A DNA stretch of 64,000 bases from an uncultured Sphingomonadaceae bacterium. GTDB lineage: Bacteria; Pseudomonadota; Alphaproteobacteria; Sphingomonadales; Sphingomonadaceae. The notes under the pieces were generated by a model. It ran no database searches, was not told where the DNA came from, and saw only the letters and a program-made list of their open reading frames with translations. This document shows positions 34,790-42,243 of the stretch, piece after piece. Within the stretch, counting starts at the first letter, position 1. Each line of letters starts with the position of its first letter. The stretch spans positions 434,001-498,000 of the forward strand of contig CANLQI010000002.1 of the NCBI GenBank assembly GCA_947493325.1, given 5' to 3'. The position numbers and the translations under genes are program-made.

Positions 34790-34983
34790 ATCCCTCACGG
34801 CTGTTTTTCGCTTTTATGCGTTGAAGCGCGCGGCACCGGCCCTCTCCCCCACCCAGCCTCCCGATATACTAGTTTGGGTAAACTATCGGGAGGCTGGGTG
34901 GGGGAGAGGGCCGGTGCCGCCATATGCCCGGGAGGGCATCAAACAAAACAGATTTCCCAGCAGTAGAAACAGCCGTGAGGGAT
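34790..34983. repeat. Large nested palindrome (37-bp perfect stem inside a 17-bp inverted repeat)
   Basis: The inner arms 34830-34866 and 34884-34920 are perfectly complementary over 37 bp, with a 17-nt loop. They start GCGGCACCGGCCCTCTCCCC on the left. The outer arms ATCCCTCACGGCTGTTT (34790-34806) and AAACAGCCGTGAGGGAT (34967-34983) pair perfectly over 17 bp. The total length is 194 bp. No frame inside is protein-like and there is no flanking target duplication that I can see. It resembles a MITE-like or REP-derived element able to extrude a cruciform. Confidence 0.85.
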
Positions 34984-35002
34984 AAAAACCAATTTTCTTT
35001 CT

Positions 35003-35029
35003 GTCATTCCAGCGAAGGCTGGAATCCAG
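35003..35029 (+). repeat. 27-base dispersed repeat copy
   Basis: GTCATTCCAGCGAAGGCTGG followed by AATCCAG is identical to the reverse complement of 5959-5985 and differs at three positions from 5833-5859. It contains its own short inverted repeat (TTCCAGC ... GCTGGAA). It sits 20 bp after the big palindrome. Confidence 0.75.
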
Positions 35030-35211
35030 ATAATGTCTCGTATGGCGAAGGGTTTGCTGTTTTTGGCAAGCCGTTTCATTGATATGATGGAATCGTGCGC
35101 ACCCTTGGTGTCTCGCAGGCTCCTTTATGTGGACTCCAGTCTTGAGTTTCGCTCAAGTTTATCCTGAGCGACTGCCATAGGCAGGAAGTCGAAAGGCTGG
35201 GGTGCTGGCTT

Positions 35212-35739
35212 TTACTTGTCCGCCCGAACCCGCCGGTACACGCCTATGCGTCCAAGCGCATCTTCCGTCTCGCACATATATGCAAAGCCCAGTTTTTCGG
35301 CGACGCGGATCGAGGCGGTGTTGTCCGGGCTGATAATACAGCGGATTTCGGGTGCGCTCAAATGCGCATCGGCCCATTGCAGCACGGCCATCATTGCCTC
35401 AGTGGCATAGCCCTTGCCCCATGCAGCGGACACGAAAGCCCAGCCCGCTTCAACATGGCCTTCCAGCTCCGGCAGACCGCGTTCAAAATTGGCGAGGCCG
35501 CCTGTGCCCAGATATGCACCGCTTTCGCGTTCGATAAAGGACCAGTATCCATAACCAAGCAGGGACCACAGACCTGCGCCGCCGATAAATTTCCCCCAGC
35601 TTTCATTGCGGCTGCGCGGCTTGCCGCCGATAAAAGCGGTGAGCTTCGGGTCGGCCCAGGCAGCGGCATGGTCTTCCCAATGCGTCATGGATATGGGTTC
35701 AACGCGTAATCTTTGCGTGGTGAGGATGGGTGCCTGCAC
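35212..35739 (-). CDS. GNAT family N-acetyltransferase (RimJ/RimL type)
   Basis: 175 aa. ILTTQRLRVEPISMTHWEDH at the N-terminus is typical of the RimJ/RimL/Acetyltransf_3 group. The acetyl-CoA loop is GWAFVSAAWGKGYATEAMMA (motif A, Q/RxxGxG/A as AWGKGYA), followed by CIISPDNTASIRVAEKLGFA (motif B). The acyl acceptor is unknown. It begins 4 bp after rsmB, so the two are co-transcribed, and the insertion of this gene plus a repeat zone separates rsmB from rpe. No export signal. Confidence 0.88.
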   Translation of the reverse strand: MQAPILTTQRLRVEPISMTHWEDHAAAWADPKLTAFIGGKPRSRNESWGKFIGGAGLWSLLGYGYWSFIERESGAYLGTGGLANFERGLPELEGHVEAGWAFVSAAWGKGYATEAMMAVLQWADAHLSAPEIRCIISPDNTASIRVAEKLGFAYMCETEDALGRIGVYRRVRADK

Positions 35740-35743
35740 GAGC

Positions 35744-37030
35744 CTATCCTTCGCTGCGCTTTAACCGCACCATGAAGAATCCGTCCAGCCCGCCTTTGTC
35801 CGCTAGCATGCCGGGCAAAGTACGAACCCAGCCGCCCGTATCCGCACGCACGCCATCGGGCAGCTCATCCTGTGTCACGGGAATAACCGTTATATCATCA
35901 TGCATGGCGAGGAATTCTTCGAGCTGCACTTCACCCTCATCACGCTCAAGCGAACAGGTGGCATAGACCATCACCCCGCCGGGTTTCAGCCAGCGTGCGG
36001 CGCGGCCGAGCAGTTCATGCTGGATATCGGACAGGTCGATAATATCGGCGCCGCTTACCCGGTACAGTACATCGGGATGCCGCCGGAAAATACCGGTGGC
36101 GCTGCACGGCGCGTCGAGCAATATCGCATCGACCGGCTCTTTCGGTTCCCATTGCAGCACGTCCGCTGCCAGTGTTTTGGCGGAAAGGCCCGTGCGCTTC
36201 AGATTCTGTTCGAGGCGGCTGAGCCGTTTTTGTGACTTGTCGATTGCGGTCACGTTCCAACCATGCGCGGCCAATTGCATTGTCTTGCCGCCAGGAGCTG
36301 CGCACAGGTCGAGCACATGGCGCCCAGCACCTTCGCCCAGCAGACGCGCGGGCAGCGATGCGGCCAAATCCTGCACCCACCATTTGCCTGCGTCAAAACC
36401 GGGCAGGCTTTCAATAGCACTGCCACGCGGCAGGCGGAGATGGCCGGGCATCAAAGCGATGGCGTCCATATCTTTGGCGAGCGTTTCGGCATCAGCCGGA
36501 TTACGTAGCACCAGGTCAAGCGGCGGCGGCACGGCCATGGCCTTGGCAGCGGCGAGGGCCATGCCATCACCCCATTGCCCTTCCCAGCGATCATGGACGT
36601 CATGCGGCAAAGTGGGCATGTCCGGCAGGCTGGCCTCACCGCGCATCAATGTGCCGAACACGCCGTGTACCAGCCGTTTCGGGCCGCCCTGCACCAGCGG
36701 CAGCGCGGTGGCTATGGCGGCATGCGGCGGAGTTTTCAGTACAAGCACCTGTGCAAGAGCAATGCGCAGCACCATCTTCGCTTTGACGTCATGGGCGAGT
36801 GGCTTGCGGGTGGCGCTGTCGATCAGCGCGTCCAAATCGACGCTCCAGCGCAACACTTCGGACGCAATGGCGATGGCCAGCGCGCGGTCTGCGCGGTCGC
36901 GTATCCCCTGACACGCGGCATGGCTGGCGCGGTCGAGCGGTTCGCCGCGGCGATAGACTGCGTCAAGCATTTTGAGCGCAGCACGGCGTGCGGGCAGGCC
37001 GGGGACATTGTTTTGCGAACGATCATTCAT
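35744..37030 (-). CDS. rsmB: 16S rRNA (cytosine-C5) methyltransferase, RsmB/Fmu family
   Basis: 428 aa. The N-terminal NusB-like RNA-binding domain (residues ~10-130, ARRAALKMLDAVYRRGEPLD, LRIALAQVLVLKTPPHAAIA) precedes the RsmB/NOL1/NOP2/Sun methyltransferase domain. SAM motif I is VLDLCAAPGGKTMQLAAHGW, and the two cysteines are visible in ILLDAPCSATGIFRRHPD (motif IV) and VYATCSLERDEGEVQ (motif VI, the catalytic nucleophile). In E. coli RsmB makes m5C967 in 16S rRNA. Its downstream partner is a GNAT gene 4 bp away. Confidence 0.93.
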   Translation of the reverse strand: MNDRSQNNVPGLPARRAALKMLDAVYRRGEPLDRASHAACQGIRDRADRALAIAIASEVLRWSVDLDALIDSATRKPLAHDVKAKMVLRIALAQVLVLKTPPHAAIATALPLVQGGPKRLVHGVFGTLMRGEASLPDMPTLPHDVHDRWEGQWGDGMALAAAKAMAVPPPLDLVLRNPADAETLAKDMDAIALMPGHLRLPRGSAIESLPGFDAGKWWVQDLAASLPARLLGEGAGRHVLDLCAAPGGKTMQLAAHGWNVTAIDKSQKRLSRLEQNLKRTGLSAKTLAADVLQWEPKEPVDAILLDAPCSATGIFRRHPDVLYRVSGADIIDLSDIQHELLGRAARWLKPGGVMVYATCSLERDEGEVQLEEFLAMHDDITVIPVTQDELPDGVRADTGGWVRTLPGMLADKGGLDGFFMVRLKRSEG

Positions 37031-37108
37031 AATCGCCGCTGTAGCTCAAGCGATGCCAGCTGGATAGGGCGAAATAATGCGATGCCTTACACCTGCAGAA
37101 ACACCGTC

Positions 37109-37193
37109 ATTCCCAGCTTGACTGGGAATCTATCTCATGATTCTTGCACCTTTAGGCAACTTAAGTGAGATAGATTCCCGCTTTCGCGGGAAT
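37109..37193. repeat. Palindromic repeat between rsmB and TPR gene
   Basis: A 14-bp inverted repeat GGGAATCTATCTCA (37124-37137) / TGAGATAGATTCCC (37166-37179) overlaps two terminal hairpins, ATTCCCAG-CTTGA-CTGGGAAT (37109-37129) and ATTCCCGC-TTTC-GCGGGAAT (37174-37193). Alternative foldings compete, either one long stem or two short ones. It ends 8 bp before the stop of the TPR gene and lies downstream of it in the direction of transcription. Confidence 0.65.
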
Positions 37194-37200
37194 GGCTATG

Positions 37201-38046
37201 CTATTTGGCAGACTGCGTTTCACTTTCCAGCTTATCAAGCCGCAACAGATATTCGCGCGCGGTATTGGCGGCCTGACTGTCTTTCTTGATCGCCACAGCC
37301 TGCTGCCAGTTTTTGCGTGCACTGGCATAATCGCCGCTGCGCACTGCAATATTGCCAGCCTCGAGCGCAACGTCGCTGTCCTGTGGCGCCAGCTTGGCGG
37401 CGACCTTAATATCGGCCAGCGCGCGTTCCATATCGCCCAGACGCCGTGCCAATGTGGCCGACAATAGCCAGCCAAGCGGATCTTCGGGGGCAAGTTCGTG
37501 CACCTTGACAAACTCGGCGCGGGCATCTTCTGCGCGGCCCGAGGCGACCAGTGCCCGTGCCTTGTCGAGATGTACTTCGCCTCTTTTTGCACCGACCAAG
37601 TCTTCACGGGCCAGTGCCGCATCGAAAAAGCTTATTGCCTGTAACGTCTCTCCGCCCGCAACGGCTGCGTTACCCGCCTGCGCCCATAAATTTGCGGCGC
37701 GTGCATCGCCCATGCCTGCGGCTTCGCGCGCGGCTTTTTCAAACTCCGCTGTGGCTAGGCCCCAGCTATTCTGACGCGTATAGGCAAAGGCGAGGCAATG
37801 GCGGGCATGAAATGATCCGCCTTCGCCCATCCATATATTGGCATCGACAATGGCCGATGCAGGGTCTTCCACCGCCTTGTCCATGCACAGATTGAACCTG
37901 TCCTGCAGTATCTGTTCGATGCTGCCGGCAGCAGGCGGTGCCTTACGCTGCGTACGCGGCGGCGGCGTTTGCGGGCCGATCGGTTCGGGCACGAACACGC
38001 CGGGCGTCACGCTTTGTATTGTCAAAAGCAGGGCAGAAATAAACAT
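37201..38046 (-). CDS. Tetratricopeptide repeat protein, exported
   Basis: 281 aa from the ATG at 38046; the frame is open further but runs into the hydrolase gene. MFISALLLTIQSVTPGVFVP is a short hydrophobic N-terminus, probably a signal or anchor, followed by a Pro-rich linker (GPQTPPPRTQRKAPP). Residues ~85-270 hold about five TPR-like helical pairs, for example WGLATAEFEKAAREAAGMGD, VAGGETLQAISFFDAALARE, DARAEFVKVHELAPEDPLGW, RRLGDMERALADIKVAAKLA and SGDYASARKNWQQAVAIKKD. A scaffold role in the envelope is likely but the partner is unknown. It follows the alpha/beta hydrolase by 13 bp. Confidence 0.8.
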   Translation of the reverse strand: MFISALLLTIQSVTPGVFVPEPIGPQTPPPRTQRKAPPAAGSIEQILQDRFNLCMDKAVEDPASAIVDANIWMGEGGSFHARHCLAFAYTRQNSWGLATAEFEKAAREAAGMGDARAANLWAQAGNAAVAGGETLQAISFFDAALAREDLVGAKRGEVHLDKARALVASGRAEDARAEFVKVHELAPEDPLGWLLSATLARRLGDMERALADIKVAAKLAPQDSDVALEAGNIAVRSGDYASARKNWQQAVAIKKDSQAANTAREYLLRLDKLESETQSAK

Positions 38047-38059
38047 GATGTCTCTCGGG

Positions 38060-38809
38060 TCAGCTGTACAGATTGGCGACTGTACGGATAAGCAGGTCGA
38101 TATCCTGATCCCGCGACAGCCTGTGATCGCCGTCCTTAACCAGCAGCGTCTGCACATCCGATGAACGCACGGCTTTTGCGATTTTCATGGAAATCTCCCA
38201 TGGCACATCGGCATCGCGCTGTCCGTGCAGCAGTCGCATGGGACAATCCAGCGCGATTTCACTGTTCAGCAGCAGGTTTGCCTCGCCCGATTCCCAGAAT
38301 ATTTTCGTCGTCACATAAGGCGCATCGCTATATGCGCTCGGCTCCTCCAGAGCGCCTTCGGTCTGAATGATCGCCTTGTGCGCATCATCAAAGCCCCAGC
38401 GGGTGAAATCGGGCGCGGCGGCAATGCCGACAATTCCGGCGATTTTTTCAGGCCATGCCAATGCCACCAACAGCATCAGCCATCCACCCATCGATGATCC
38501 GACCAACAGGACCGGACCCTGCACCAGCGTGTCGATCATCCGCAATGCATCATCGCGCCAGTCAGTCAGGCTTTGCGTGCGAAAATCCCCTTCGCTCACC
38601 CCGCACCCGCCATAATCGAAACGCAGCATGGCAAAGCCCCGCTCCGCCGCCCACGCATCAAGTGCCGTCGCCTTGCCGCCCTCCATATCCGACATATAGC
38701 CGGGCAGGAAAACAATCGTCGGCGCATCCGCATTTTCCGGTGAAGCCGCACGGTGGCGATAGGCCAATTGTGTGCCATCGGGGCGGGGGAGGTATTTCAT
38801 ATCTGTCAT
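38060..38809 (-). CDS. Alpha/beta hydrolase (ABHD10-like)
   Basis: 249 aa serine hydrolase. The oxyanion region is TIVFLPGYMSDMEGGKATAL, then FAMLRFDYGGCGVSEGDFRT, and the nucleophile elbow GSSMGGWLMLL places the catalytic Ser near residue 105. IAGIVGIAAAPDFTRWGF follows, and the acid and base are in LHGQRDADVPWE and VKDGDHRLSRDQD. This pattern is that of the ABHD10/palmitoyl-protein thioesterase-like group found in alphaproteobacteria and mitochondria. Removal of acyl groups from cysteine is known for the human enzyme; here it is only a suggestion. It precedes the TPR gene by 13 bp. Confidence 0.85.
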   Translation of the reverse strand: MTDMKYLPRPDGTQLAYRHRAASPENADAPTIVFLPGYMSDMEGGKATALDAWAAERGFAMLRFDYGGCGVSEGDFRTQSLTDWRDDALRMIDTLVQGPVLLVGSSMGGWLMLLVALAWPEKIAGIVGIAAAPDFTRWGFDDAHKAIIQTEGALEEPSAYSDAPYVTTKIFWESGEANLLLNSEIALDCPMRLLHGQRDADVPWEISMKIAKAVRSSDVQTLLVKDGDHRLSRDQDIDLLIRTVANLYS

Positions 38810-38878
38810 TCCACTCGTAGAAAGAGCCTATCAAGCCTTGGTTATAATCGGATTAGGGCGTGCAGGTTCGATTATTGA

Positions 38879-39886
38879 TTATTTTGCAGGTTTGTCGATC
38901 AAAAATTCCTCGACCGCGGCGGCAAACGCTTCGGGCTGGTCCAGCATGATGAAATGACGGCTATTTTCTATGCGCTTGAGCGTGACACTGTCCGCGCCCG
39001 CGAAGGCGGCCGTATACATCGCATCGACGCGGGCGGCGGGCATGACGCTTTCGTCGAGCGGATATAGCATTGTGATGGGCACTGTGATTGCACGCATCTG
39101 CGGACGAATATCGCTGACCATCAGGTCATAGAGGAAGCTGGCAACCGCTTTCGGGTCGGCATCCTGCGCCCATGCAGCGACCTGCGCGCGGCCCTCTTCG
39201 CTGATCGACATGGTTTGCAACGTGCGCGCATCGGCGGTGTAGCTTTTTTGCGCGGCAATTATATCGCGCATGATAGTCGCTTGCGGCTCCAGTGTTTCGG
39301 CCGTCATGGCGGGCCCGAATATCATGCCGAAAAAGGGCAGGCTGTCGATCACCATCGCGCGTTCGATCAGTTGTGGATGATCTGCGGCCAGTTTCATCGC
39401 ACTGAATCCGCCCAGCGAATGGCCGATCACAAGCGGTTTTTTGCCACCGTCTTTATCCTTGATGTCTTTATCCATGATTTCGTCGTCAATATAATCGGCA
39501 AGCTCCGCCACGAATTTATCGATCACGGGTCCCTGTGCATTCGCACCCGGTGCATCACCAAATCCGCGTATCTGAATGATATGCAGCCTGTAATGCCCGG
39601 CAAGCTGCGCCTTTGTGGCGTTCCATACTGCGCGCGGCGATGCGAGGCCAGGGATCAGGATAACATCCCGGCCTTCGCCGGCAACGTGCACTGTAAACTG
39701 CTTGCCGCCGAGCAGTTTTGTGCCATCAGCAAGCGTTTGCGTGCCGCCGGGTTCAACAGATACACCATCATCCTGCGCGGCTTCGGGGCCAGCCTGCTTA
39801 TCGTGCGCATAGGCTGTATCGGCCAGTGTAGCATCGGACAGTGTAGCCACCGCGAGAAAAGCGAAAAATGCGCGTAGAATTTTCAT
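38879..39886 (-). CDS. Exported alpha/beta hydrolase
   Basis: 335 aa. MKILRAFFAFLAVATLSDAT is a signal peptide, probably cleaved after AYA near residue 28. A linker (VSVEPGGTQTLADGTKLLGG) leads into the hydrolase fold: VILIPGLASPRAVWNATKAQ, IIQIRGFGDAPGANAQG, the nucleophile elbow GHSLGGFSAMK (Ser near residue 155), and catalytic Asp/His in LYPLDESVMP and ENSRHFIMLDQP. It is closest in pattern to proline iminopeptidase/esterase-type hydrolases. It lies 5 bp after the XRE regulator, so a regulator-membrane protein-hydrolase operon is indicated. Substrate unknown. Confidence 0.85.
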   Translation of the reverse strand: MKILRAFFAFLAVATLSDATLADTAYAHDKQAGPEAAQDDGVSVEPGGTQTLADGTKLLGGKQFTVHVAGEGRDVILIPGLASPRAVWNATKAQLAGHYRLHIIQIRGFGDAPGANAQGPVIDKFVAELADYIDDEIMDKDIKDKDGGKKPLVIGHSLGGFSAMKLAADHPQLIERAMVIDSLPFFGMIFGPAMTAETLEPQATIMRDIIAAQKSYTADARTLQTMSISEEGRAQVAAWAQDADPKAVASFLYDLMVSDIRPQMRAITVPITMLYPLDESVMPAARVDAMYTAAFAGADSVTLKRIENSRHFIMLDQPEAFAAAVEEFLIDKPAK

Positions 39887-39891
39887 AAGGC

Positions 39892-40149
39892 TTATAAGCT
39901 CCTGATTCTTGGCCCTGTTTCCCTGTCATCGGCAGATGCTGCGAGGGAAGCTGCGGACTTTTGATGGATAAAGACATCTTCAATCGTCATGTCGAACAGG
40001 TCCGCAATCTTGAACGCAAGCGGCAGTGACGGATCATATTTTCCAGTCTCGATCGCATTAACGCTCTGCCGCGATATTTCGAGTGCTTCGGCCAGATCAC
40101 CTTGCGTCCAGTCCCGCTCTGCACGCAGCACTTTAAGGCGGTTTTTCAT
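39892..40149 (-). CDS. XRE-family helix-turn-helix regulator
   Basis: 85 aa. Residues 1-60 form a Cro/C1-type HTH: LKVLRAERDWTQGDLAEALE, then SRQSVNAIETGKYDPSLPLA and FKIADLFDMTIEDVF. This is the compact YgzD/Xre type often paired with a small membrane protein. The extra C-terminus is polar (KSAASLAASADDRET). It shares one base with the end of the upstream membrane-protein gene and ends 5 bp before the hydrolase, making a tight three-gene unit. A target site in the 255-bp upstream gap is likely but not proven. Confidence 0.9.
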   Translation of the reverse strand: MKNRLKVLRAERDWTQGDLAEALEISRQSVNAIETGKYDPSLPLAFKIADLFDMTIEDVFIHQKSAASLAASADDRETGPRIRSL

Positions 40150-40565
40150 TATCCCGGTCCTGCCGCGCCAAGCGTGAGCTTATTGGCAATGGCGCCGATG
40201 CCAAGGCCCAGAAACCATATGATCGCCCACCAATAGCTGTCGACATGCTGGACCAGCCCAAAATTTTCCAGAAAGCCCCAGATGCTGGCCGCCGCCATGG
40301 CGATACCGGTTGCGATGAGCGTCTGGTGGACAAGCAACATACGCAGAAATTCATCCGTTTCCTCAATAAGCAGCATGCCAATGGCCCAGAACATGCCCGC
40401 AACGGGGAGACCCGCCAATATCGCAATGATATAAGCGGGCACCCCGGAAACCAATTCATTATCAATCAGATAGTCACCGGAAAACAGGAAAATCAGATAG
40501 AGCACCATCAATATGGCGATACGTTTCATATAACGTTTGATTTGCGGGCTCATTTTTTCCGCCAT
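40149..40565 (-). CDS. Small integral membrane protein paired with XRE regulator
   Basis: 138 aa, unrecognised by family name. About four membrane segments are seen: IAILMVLYLIFLFSGDYLI (~15-33), VPAYIIAILAGLPVAGMFWA (~42-61), LLVHQTLIATGIAMAAASIW (~77-96) and WWAIIWFLGLGIGAIANKL (~112-130). It has no signal-peptide cleavage site and no enzyme motif. Its start is strongly marked by the AT-rich promoter-like region just upstream. It is the first gene of the membrane protein, regulator, hydrolase operon; such HTH-membrane pairs are frequent in sphingomonads, and the membrane protein may sense a signal for the regulator. Confidence 0.78.
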   Translation of the reverse strand: MAEKMSPQIKRYMKRIAILMVLYLIFLFSGDYLIDNELVSGVPAYIIAILAGLPVAGMFWAIGMLLIEETDEFLRMLLVHQTLIATGIAMAAASIWGFLENFGLVQHVDSYWWAIIWFLGLGIGAIANKLTLGAAGPG

Positions 40566-40820
40566 GACAAAGGTCCTTTTATTTAAGTCAATGAAGCTTT
40601 ACATTTTGATATGAATAAGTCAAGTACCATTGACAAAATTATTGGCATACTTGTCACGCAGCTTCAAAATATGTCTGTTATCGCTCCCGCTTTCGCAGAG
40701 ATGACAGCGTGAGCATATTGATACATTGTCACGCATCGATTCTGCGCTCCACAGTCCTAAACTTCATTAAACTTTGCCATTATGGTTGCGGGCTGTGGCG
40801 GCAATCTCCAGATAGGTCAG

Positions 40821-41090
40821 ATGCGAAATAATATTGATTCGGCTGACCCTGTGACGCTTGCTTTAATGGCGCTTGGATGGGTGCTGGCCGATGCGCGCCG
40901 CGCGGACCGGCTATTGTCGCTGACAGGGCTGACCCCGGAGCAGTTGCGTTCAGGCGCAGGCGATCCGCATATATTGTCCGAAGTGCTGCGCTTTCTGGAA
41001 AGCCATGAGCCCGACTTGGTCGCCGCCGCAGAGCATTTGAATATCGACCCGGAAACGCTGGTTTCCGCACGCAGGAGCATGAGCCAATGA
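40821..41090 (+). CDS. DUF3572 family protein
   Basis: 89 aa from the ATG at 40821; the longer frame from 40782 adds residues without homology character. All-helical: DPVTLALMALGWVLADARRA, RLLSLTGLTPEQLRSGAGDP and HILSEVLRFLESHEPDLVAA with AEHLNIDPETLVSAR. It matches DUF3572, a small alphaproteobacterial family of unknown function. It opens a plus-strand set with HAD, RidA and a FemAB-like GNAT. The 255-bp gap upstream, facing the XRE operon, contains TTGACA-like boxes and a 'CCCGCTTTCGCAG' repeat fragment, but nothing coding. Confidence 0.85.
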   Translation: MRNNIDSADPVTLALMALGWVLADARRADRLLSLTGLTPEQLRSGAGDPHILSEVLRFLESHEPDLVAAAEHLNIDPETLVSARRSMSQ

Positions 41091-41103
41091 AGAGTATACG
41101 CCG

Positions 41104-41763
41104 ATGAACAGACCGCTATTAGTGACCGATTGCGATGAAGTCCTGCTGCACATGGTGACGCATTTTGCCGACTGGCTGGGTGATGCGGAAGACATTCATT
41201 TCGACCTCGACAATGGCGGGTTCGAAGGGACGCTGACTTACAAAAAGGATGGCCGCAAGGTTGCAACGGATCAAATATGGCCCTTGCTCGGCGGTTTTTT
41301 TGACACTGAAATGGGGCGGCAAACGGTTATTCCTGGCGCCAAGGAATCACTCGATGAAATTGCAAAAATTGCTGATATCGTTGTGCTCACCAATCTGACG
41401 CATGCCCGTAATCAGGACCGGCGTGAGCAGTTAAAAACACTGGGCATGGATTATCCCGTGGTCACGAACCAGGGTGAAAAAGGCCCGCCGCTCAAAAAAA
41501 TCATCGACGAATATCAGCCTTCTGTGGCGCTGTTTATCGACGATTTGCCGATGCACCATAAATCGGCGGCACAGCATACGCCAGATTGCTGGCGGCTGCA
41601 TATGATCGGTGAGGAAAAACTCGCACCGCAGGTTGCCTGTGCCCACAGGGCGCGGCACGCGCATAACCGGATCGACACATGGGCGGATGCGCTGCCGTGG
41701 ATATTGGAAACGCTGGTAGCGGGCAAACCCGCACCACGTATCGAAGAAATGGAGAATGGCTGA
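41104..41763 (+). CDS. HAD family hydrolase
   Basis: 219 aa. LLVTDCDEVLLHMVTHFADW carries motif I (DxD as DCDEV) near residue 8; VVLTNLTHARNQDRREQLKT holds motif II (Thr/Asn) and the C-terminal VALFIDDLPMHHKSAAQHTP holds motif IV acidic pair. The cap is small. The exact substrate is unknown; the family includes phosphatases of nucleotides and sugar phosphates. It directly abuts the RidA gene (stop and start touch) and is 13 bp after DUF3572. Confidence 0.82.
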   Translation: MNRPLLVTDCDEVLLHMVTHFADWLGDAEDIHFDLDNGGFEGTLTYKKDGRKVATDQIWPLLGGFFDTEMGRQTVIPGAKESLDEIAKIADIVVLTNLTHARNQDRREQLKTLGMDYPVVTNQGEKGPPLKKIIDEYQPSVALFIDDLPMHHKSAAQHTPDCWRLHMIGEEKLAPQVACAHRARHAHNRIDTWADALPWILETLVAGKPAPRIEEMENG

Positions 41764-42228
41764 ATGACTCAAACTGCAGAACAACGCTTGGTTGATGCTG
41801 GCATAACTTTACCCGAAGCGGCGGCACCTGTGGCATCCTATCAGCCGACAGTCGAAGCGGGCGGGATGCTGTATATTTCCGGGCAATTGCCTTTTGTGAA
41901 TGGCGATCTGGTGACAGGCAAGCTGGGTGACACTGTGTCCGAAGAGGAAGGACATAAAGCCGCCGAGGCCTGCGCGCTGATGCTGGCCGCGCAAATGAAA
42001 CGTGCATTGGGTTCGCTGGACCGGGTGGAGCGGATCGTGAAACTCGGCGCCTTCGTGGCCAGTACGTCCGATTTTACCAGCCAGCCCAAGGTCGCCAATG
42101 GTGCATCCGACATGATGGAGACAATCTTTGGCGAAGCGGGCCGCCATGCGCGCTCTGCTGTAGGCGTGCCGGTCCTGCCGCTGGATGCGGCCGTCGAAGT
42201 GGATGCCATCGTGCAGGTGAAATCCTGA
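41764..42228 (+). CDS. RidA family protein
   Basis: 154 aa, longer than E. coli RidA (128 aa) by an N-terminal extension (TQTAEQRLVDAGITLPEAAA). The core contains YISGQLPFVNGDLVTGKLGD, AACALMLAAQMKRALGSLD-like AACALMLAAQ, and VGVPVLPLDAAVEVDAIVQV. The catalytic Arg of RidA that binds the imine carboxylate would lie in 'ARSAVGV', where ARSAV aligns with the usual 'R(T/S)xV'. This suits the YjgF/LPSB-like group. Imine deaminase activity is possible. Its start codon directly follows the HAD stop. Confidence 0.87.
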   Translation: MTQTAEQRLVDAGITLPEAAAPVASYQPTVEAGGMLYISGQLPFVNGDLVTGKLGDTVSEEEGHKAAEACALMLAAQMKRALGSLDRVERIVKLGAFVASTSDFTSQPKVANGASDMMETIFGEAGRHARSAVGVPVLPLDAAVEVDAIVQVKS

Positions 42229-42243
42229 GGCTGCTCTCCATGG

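Larger units (their letters stand above)
34625..35211. other. 587-bp non-coding region ahead of rpe
   Basis: No gene is supported here. From left to right it holds the likely rpe promoter zone (a TATATA run near 34727-34732), the large nested palindrome at 34790-34983, a 27-base dispersed repeat at 35003-35029, and a small hairpin CTTGAG-TTTCG-CTCAAG (35141-35157) followed by a repeat-like stretch up to the end of the GNAT gene. The region separates rsmB/GNAT from rpe, all transcribed leftwards. Confidence 0.7.
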
